This document shows positions 57,301 through 64,000 of a stretch of DNA of 64,000 bases, piece after piece (position 1 is the first letter of the stretch; every line of letters begins with the position of its first letter). The notes under the pieces were generated by a model. The model made no database searches, was not told where the DNA came from, and was given only the letters and a program-made list of their open reading frames with translations. Origin of the DNA: Anseranas semipalmata (Eukaryota > Chordata > Aves > Anseriformes > Anseranatidae). Position numbers and translations under genes: made by a program. The stretch covers positions 137,615-201,614 of the forward strand of contig VXAA01001394.1 in the NCBI GenBank assembly GCA_013399115.1, given 5' to 3'.

Positions 57301-60300
57301 CACCTGGAGGCACGTCCCCATCCTGCCCCCGTGTCCTCTTCTCCCCCATTGCCAATGGCGGGAATGGGAGAGAGACCTCCCCAGGCAGGTGCTGCCAGCA
57401 GCGTGTGGTGTTGCTGCCGCTGGAATACCTGCTTCTCGCAGCCCCGTCCTGCTGCTGCTGCTCTCGGGGATGCTGGTGGCGGAGGGCAGGGCTAGGCACG
57501 GGCGAGGATGAGGAGGGTGGAGAGGAGCCAGCTGCGCTTCTACCGGGGAAGTCATAAGGTAAATCGGTACTTAAACTTCATGTCTCCCCGCTGACAGCGT
57601 GATTCGTGCCACTGCTGAACCAGGTTCTTACTGAGCTTAGCAGTGCATTGGGTATTTAAAAGGTATGGAAGGCTGAATGAAAAGCTGAGTCAGGATTAAA
57701 TAAAAATAAAAGCTCCTTCTCTCTGTAGGCCGTGGATTTACCAGAAAATGAATTTTTCAAGCACAAAGGTTCTTGCTCCTCTCCAGGAAAAGCCTAATTC
57801 AGTGCATCAGAAGGATTTTCACTTGAAACGTTGCTGATGTTCTCATGCTGCCATTCATTAGTAGAGATGGGCTGATTTCTTGCTATTTATATTTGATTTG
57901 TTTGGAAACAGTAGGAGAAAAAATGTGCCCACTGTGAACATTTGGTTCACACAGGTCTGCGTATTATTTCAGCTGGAAATGTTGCATTATGAATTCACAG
58001 CAGCTTTCCCAGATGAAAATCGGCATTGGTGTCTGTGCCACTTGAATCTGGAATTGGCATTCTTTTAGCAAGAAGCATTGGGTCAAGCTGCTGGGCATAT
58101 TTTGTTTGTTTTCTGATTTTTACTGACTGCAACAAGAGAGGCCACCCAGTGTGCTGGACAGCCTAGGTGATCTTCTAAAAATGTCTAAAACAGGTTTGGT
58201 GGTTTCCCTGAACTGAATCAAACAAACCAGCAAAAACATAACCCTGCTTTTGTAAATGTACATAAGTGGCATTTAAAGATTTATGCTGTGAAGAGATAAG
58301 TGCTATTAACTGACTTCACATCGTGTTTGGCTCCAGCACACACGTATGTTTTCTCCTTTTTTGATTTGGGTTTCTCTGCCTGTCTCTGGTGCTGGCTTTT
58401 TCCCTCTCAGGGCTGTGTTCTGCTTAACAACCTCGGTGCATCGCTTGTGAGCGCATCCTGATGGGATGCTGCTGGCTGTGGCAGCAGCACCCAGCACCCA
58501 GCCCCTGCCGCACCCAGGGTGTGCTCCTGTGCTCGCCCCTCACCACGGATCCTTCCCTCGGCTCAGATGGGCTTCCCCTCCCCTGAGCCCCAGCCCTGCC
58601 CACCAAACGCTCCCAGCGCAGGTAGCCGAGCACGCGAGGCAGGGAAGTGCTGGATGCGGCCGCAGGTGCTGGCCGGCCTGGGCAGGCTGACACCTCCCGA
58701 TGGTGGCATACGTGCAAGGTGGAAATAAAAGCAGAACAGACCACAAGGGAGAGGCATCAGGTAAGTGGTGGTTTGTGAAATGGGTATGGTGTGGGGTGGC
58801 TCCTGTAACTGTCACCGTTCCCAGAGACACTGGGAGTGGCAGCGTTTTGGCTGGGCCGGGATGCAGGTGCAAGATGCTGCAGGGAGCTGCAGCCCTGCTT
58901 TGAGGAGAAGTCCCACCGTGTGCTCTTTTTGTGTGAAGTTTGGAGGATCAGGCTTGCTGGATCCTGGTCAGAGATCTTTCTTCTCTCAGGAGCATGGAGG
59001 AGTTTGGCATGGGAGAAAGGAGAAGGGGTTGCACAGCTTCCAATGCTGGAGAAGGAAGAGGAGGGAAAATAGGAATGAGAAAAAGCCCGATAACTATGTA
59101 TTTCCCTCCTAATTTCTCTTTTCTGTATAAATTGCTTGGTCCACTGTCAGCTCTCCACTTCCACTGTCCAGCGCACCCCAGTACATGGAAGGAATAGACT
59201 GGGTGTGAAGGCCGGGGAGGGATCCCACAGCACTTTCTCCGGGATGGGGACAGAAGAGCCTGTGACTTTCTAGGAGGTGACAGACAGAAGGAAGGGTGAG
59301 GAGCTGGTGTGGCGGCTGAGGAGAAGAAACAAGAGGAGAGAGAAACGGCCTGTGGCTGCGATTTGCAGGGCAGGTGGGTGGGCAGGCAGAGGACATCTGC
59401 AGCTCTGAAGAGCTTGGCGGCTCCTTGTCGTTGGGCAGCTGGCCCCAGAGCTTTGTCTCTGCTCCTGCCAAAGGGCAGCCACAGCTTGGGTTGTTTGCCT
59501 GGCACAGGTACCAGGAACCGCATCATCAGAGAAAAATGGAAGTTAGTGTAGAAAGCTACCCGAATATTTCTGTGTTTCCAGCAGGTTTTGCAGCCCATTC
59601 TGGTCACCACGCTTGTGGCCTTGGTTATGCTGTCCCCAGGCACCGACCCGATTAGACCAGAGGGAGCTGAAGTATGCCTGCACAAGCTGTAGCTGCTGCC
59701 TCGGCCACGGCGTGGGCAGTGAGTGGGCACCATCCTTCCTTCCTGATGAGAGGCAGAGGTGCAGGTTGGGTGGAGATGTGCCCCGTGGCTGCCCGAGAAG
59801 TCCTGCGAGAGTTTGGGTGTTGAGCCTCAGTCCCCAGCTCTCCTTCCTGCTCTTCTCTGGGGTCTGGTGCAGGGGGAGTGTGTTCACCTGGGTCGTATCT
59901 TGGGTATAGGTATTTTCTGTAGTTGCCTGCGAAGCATGGGTCTGTATCTACAGATCTACCTGGGCGAGGAGGGTAAGGACCACTTTAATCTTTCTTGCTA
60001 CTGACTGAGGGCAGAGGATTGGGTTAGAGCTGCAGCTCGTGAGGAATGAGGAATGAAAAGGACTTAGGGAATCAGTAATGTGGCATCACCTCTGTTTGTG
60101 AAGAATTGTTAGCCCAGCCTCAGAGCAGGCTGTCTGGAAACCACTGCAACACAAATAGTGGGGAGTTCATAGATGCAGAAAAAGATTTTCTGACCTTATG
60201 TAGCCTTACATATTCACTACACCTCTTCATTTAAAAATCATCACAAGAGCACTCTGCCCGCGCCGGAAGGTCCATCCTTCCCCTGCTACTGCTCTGCAAG

Positions 60301-63236
60301 AAGATGCTCTCTGTTTTGCTGCTATATGCTATGTTCTCCTGGGTCCCTACCACCAAAGGAAAATAAATCAGTTTACAAGAAACAAACAGCTTTGCATAAA
60401 CTACAGCTACGAGCTGCCAATTGCATGTTCTTCCAGCACAGAAATGCATACTTCCCCCACCAGAAAGGGCTCAGTTTACAGCAGCCACGGTACAGCTCCA
60501 GGGGTGTGTGGTTATGAGATCATGTCACTCGGGACTAGGAAGCACCAAACTGTGCCCCGTGTCTTATAAATACAGATGTGTGATGATTATCTCATGATAA
60601 CCATCCGAGTTCCTGCTGTAATGATACTCCTAATAATTTATCCTTCAGAAGTTTTTTGTTTGGGATCACACTGTTCAGAGCCAGAGCAAGCTGCTGTGCT
60701 CAGCGTCCGCTCCGTGGAATAGTCACCGAGATCCTAGTGCTGCACATGCCATGCGAATAAGTATCTGTGATGTGTTTCTGAGCTCCGGCGATGTGTGTAA
60801 CCAGAAAGTCAGATAAATTCTAGTTGGGATGATGGATAGTAATGCTTAAACCACTAATATCACTAAATATGGTTGTAAGAGATTAAATAAGAATACCCTT
60901 ATTGTCAACCATGTTCCTTTTTTTATTACCAGATTATTATAGTTCTTTCTGTATGTTTCTTCTTTATATACATTCATCGTCTAGAGTCTAGGAAGGCTGC
61001 AGCTGCAGCAGGAGTGGAAGTGTACAGGGAAATGACTCACCTCCCATGGGCTAGACGTGGATTTTCAACCCAGCAAACCACAGGAAAACTGACATAAAGG
61101 TGGAGCGTTGTGTTACTCGAGGAACAAAATGTCATGACAAATGACTGCTTTGGGTTTGGTCTATTTTTTAACAGACTTGTAGGCTGTGAAGTAAGTGTGA
61201 AGAAAATGTGCTTATTGTTTCATTACAAAAGGTCAAGTATACTAAACACCTTAAACTGCAAATAATCTGAAGGTTACCGTACTTACAGTCGATCTGTGCC
61301 CTGCTCTGTTCTACTAGAAGGGCTCTGAAGTGCAGAAGCGAGGGAAGTTTTAAGAGATCATAAGAGGCTCGCTTTTCCTTTACACTTCTTAAAAACTCCT
61401 ACCCTCTCCCCACTGAGACTGAAAACGTCCCATGTGGGCACTGTCAGACACGGCCTCCAGGTGCACGAGCTCTTCTTTCAGTCCCAGCACTGGAATTGCA
61501 GGGAGCCTGCAGGAAGCAGCTCTGCCGAGAGCTGGCTTTGCACCGTTTGTGGTTGTGTGTGAATCGAGTCCTGGCTACGTGAAGGCGTTTCTCCACTGCA
61601 GTTTGCAGTGACATTCAGGCGTACCCAAACTCATCTCAAACAAAGCTTGGTTCAATCTGTCTCAAGTCTCTTTAGACTTACAAAAAATCCTTTGTGTGAC
61701 ATTAGTGTATGCCAGGGACCCTGAGTCCTCCCTGTAGTTTTAGAGCTTGGAAATCATGTATGCCTCAGCTGAGGGCCCTTACCGTCTGCAGCCAGCAGAT
61801 GAGCTGCCTTTTGCCTTTGGTTTCCAGAGCTGGGATGTAGGAAAGAGGGCACTGGCAATGGCAGAGCACGTCGGGTTTGGTCTCCACCCCACCTTCAGCA
61901 GGCCCTGCTTTAGAGGAGTTCTGCTTCTCCCTATGGAAATACCGCACAGGAAACCATGTGCTCCTGCACATGTTTCAGAAATAATGCAAAAGCTCTGCCC
62001 ACTTCTTCCCTTCCCAGAAATCAGGCTGTGTGTGTGTTTGCATGCGTGTGCGTGCCAAGTTTCAGCCCAAAGAGAGTTTTTACACCTGACTTACAACCCC
62101 CTGAAATAACTTTATTATGGAAGCAGTGACATAACTTTATAGTAACGCAAATACAGCGCTATCATGCAAGCGGTTCGTGACGCTTTTATGAGGTGACGTC
62201 TCTGGGGCTGGCGGTGTCTGGCTGGGACCCTGCCGGTGAGGGGCCGGGTGGCTGCGGGGATGGAGGGGCTGAAGTGGAGACCAAATCGTTTTGGGGATGC
62301 TGCTGTTGATCCACTTCAGATAAGGTCAATAGTTAGAGTTCTTACTCCTCAGCCTCCCACCAAGACAGTCTTTAGCAAAATAAGAGAAGACAGTGTCTGC
62401 TCTGTTTATCTCATGGACCTCTGGCTTCAGAGCCCAGCAATCGTGGTGTTCCTGCTGCCAGGGGCCACAAAATGTTCCTGTGCTGGTTCAGGTGTGTTTG
62501 AGGGAACCTGGGACTCATCTGAGCACTTGGGTACTGCTGGAGCATCTCCAGGGATGACAGGTTTTAATTAAAATGTAAAACAAGGTCTGCTATGATCTTG
62601 CATTATTGCTAGTGAAAGGAGAAAATCTTTCATTATCGTATGATTTCTGAATGTGCAGTCATAGCTAAAGATGGAGTTGATGACAAGAAAGAGGGCTTTT
62701 TGGCTAATTGGTCACTAATTGATACATAGATGACATTCAGCAACCAATCTGCATAGCAGAAGATGTAAGGATGAGGTGCTATTTCAAAGCTGCAAAAATG
62801 CCTTTGAGTTACAGCACTCAATTCTGAAAATTGTCCTAGAAAAGAATAAACATGCCTCTTTAAAAGCATTTTGTTGTTCCTATTGCACTTATCACTGTTG
62901 TGTGGGAAGGCTGGCTGTTTTGCAATATTTTTTCAGTTACCTGATGTTCTGAAATGATTGATTTGGAAACCCTGAACCAAATGCCAATATGAGCAAAAGG
63001 GCAGTTTCAAATATGTCTCTGCTTACTTCTGCACTGTATCTCTGCCCTGCAAAGATCATTCACTCCACAAGCACACACATAAACATATCATGTATCCAGG
63101 GCAGTGATACATCTGCAACAAGCTTCTAATTTATTAAAAAAATGTGACCAAAGAAATTAAAACTATATTTGTGGACACTCTCAAGAAATGGGGTGTCCCA
63201 GGACAAAGAGAGTAAATGACCATTGTAATGAGTTCA
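54331..63236. other. GC-rich intergenic region without supported genes
   Basis: Many long overlapping open frames on both strands, the longest 58948-59733 on the - strand, but none with a recognisable domain, and opposing frames are equally open. CpG density peaks at about 56640-56850. AT-rich short repeats occur at about 56305-56345. No FBLN2-like cysteine-rich or EGF coding sequence is seen. Confidence 0.6.
56640..56850. promoter_or_regulatory. CpG cluster, possible small CpG island
   Basis: I count roughly 20 CG dinucleotides in about 200 bases, including GGGACGCGGAGC and CTGCCGCCGGGTGGCCG. No exon with recognisable protein is adjacent. It may be an unannotated promoter or merely CpG-rich DNA. 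Confidence 0.35.
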
Positions 63237-63562
63237 AATCATAGAATCACAGAATGTTTTGGGTTGGAAGGGACCTTAAAGCTCATCTGGTTCCAACCCC
63301 CTGCCATGGGCAGGGACACCTCCCACCAGCCCAGGCTGCCCAAAGCCCCATCCAGCCTGGCCTTGGGCACTTCCAGGGATGGGGCATCCACAGCTTCTCT
63401 GAGCAGCCTGTTCCTGTGCCTCACCACCCTCATAGTAAAGAATTTCTTCCTTATATCTAATCTAAATCTCCCTCTCTTAGTTTAAAACCATTACTCCTTG
63501 TCCTATTGCCACACTCCCTGAGAAAGTCCCTCCCCAGCTTTCTTGCAGAGACAAGAAAGTCA
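63237..63562 (-). mobile_element. CR1 LINE, 5'-truncated 3' end, reverse orientation
   Basis: The + strand begins with the reversed CR1 terminal octamers (CATAGAATCACAGAATG), then GGTTGGAAGGGACCTTAAAG, CATCCAGCCTGGCCTTGGGC, GGGGCATCCACAGCTTCTC, TAGTAAAGAATTTCTTCC and a region around CTTGTCCTATTGCCACACTC, ending in GCTTTCTTGCAG. These match the 3' end of CR1 in reverse. Its internal sequence differs from the copy at 19018-19382, so it belongs to another CR1 subfamily. The right limit is approximate. Confidence 0.95.
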
Positions 63563-64000
63563 TGAGGACAGTGTCAGACATTTTGCACAACTCCAGGTAG
63601 ATATGTAGTCTATGGGGAGAGAAAAGGAAACAGAGCCCAGTTTTGAAACATGAACAAAACTGTGTTTTTAAAAGCCGAAGTGGGTCTTACACACCATCTT
63701 CTATGGCTTCTCTGGCACTCTTGTGAGCTGGTGCCTTGCCTTTGAAACCAGGCATGCAACTTGTAGCGTGGCTGGGTGGGAAATGGATGGCAACAACACC
63801 CACAGTGTTTTGATCTCAGGTATAGCCACTTAAATCCTTTAATATTTTAATATTAAAGACAAGGAACACCTGTAAACTTTGTTTAGAAGTCACACATTAG
63901 CTGAGACTGGAGTACTGTACAAATCCAATTTATTATTTTCTAATTGCTACTGTTAATTAGAATGGCAGGGTATAAAATTGCCTGAGTAGATTCATGAATA
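63563..64000. other. Window end, nothing supported
   Basis: AT-richer sequence beyond the CR1 copy with no exon, repeat or RNA I can recognise. Confidence 0.6.

Noticed and set aside
56623..57557. Cluster of long overlapping frames on both strands, considered as FBLN2 or another exon
   Set aside because: None shows the cysteine spacing of FBLN2 or EGF-like repeats, and no frame is clearly favoured.
1..64000. CRISPR arrays, operons or bacterial defence or phage systems
   Set aside because: No spaced direct repeats, ribosome-binding sites or dense coding; the window is plainly vertebrate DNA with spliced HDAC11.

Overview
The window is vertebrate nuclear DNA, most likely from a bird. Evidence for this is one widely split gene with canonical GT-AG introns, no compact operon-like coding, two truncated CR1 LINE 3' ends of the kind abundant in bird genomes, an old MIR-like SINE, and a sharp change in base composition along the sequence. 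The bird assignment is inference from the repeats and the gene; the species cannot be named from sequence alone.

The one gene I can support is HDAC11 (class IV histone deacetylase / lysine defatty-acylase), on the + strand. It runs from a CpG-rich first exon at the left edge (donor after position 97) through nine coding exons: 1060-1208, 4367-4467, 10921-11037, 16005-16047, 17670-17746, 19854-19916, 21570-21666, 24553-24731 and 27283-27525. All reading phases join without a break and give 355 codons after the initiator. If the initiator is the codon completed by base 1060, the catalytic and zinc-binding residues fall at H142, H143, D181, H183, D261 and Y304, the numbering I know for human HDAC11. 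The initiator ATG itself is not visible: only its third base would be at 1060, and the visible first exon ends in GGG rather than AT.

Layout: 1-about 560, CpG-rich 5' region; 1060-27525, coding exons separated by AT-rich introns with short local duplications, hairpins and one CR1 tail at about 19018-19382; 27526-about 30290, candidate long 3' UTR with several poly(A) signals; about 30300-46000, AT-rich intergenic DNA with a MIR-like SINE at about 43160-43306 and a 164-codon open frame at 39097-39591 that could be conserved non-coding DNA; about 46100-62600, GC-rich intergenic DNA with CpG clusters, a G-quadruplex motif and a perfect 68-bp A/T tandem array at 54105-54330; 63237-63562, a second CR1 tail on the - strand. 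In mammals the next gene downstream is FBLN2, but I found no recognisable FBLN2 exon before the window ends.

I see no unknown biological system here. The most useful leads are the missing start codon, the in-frame skippable exon carrying two zinc ligands, the perfect 68-bp array, and the CpG clusters in the gene-free GC-rich part.
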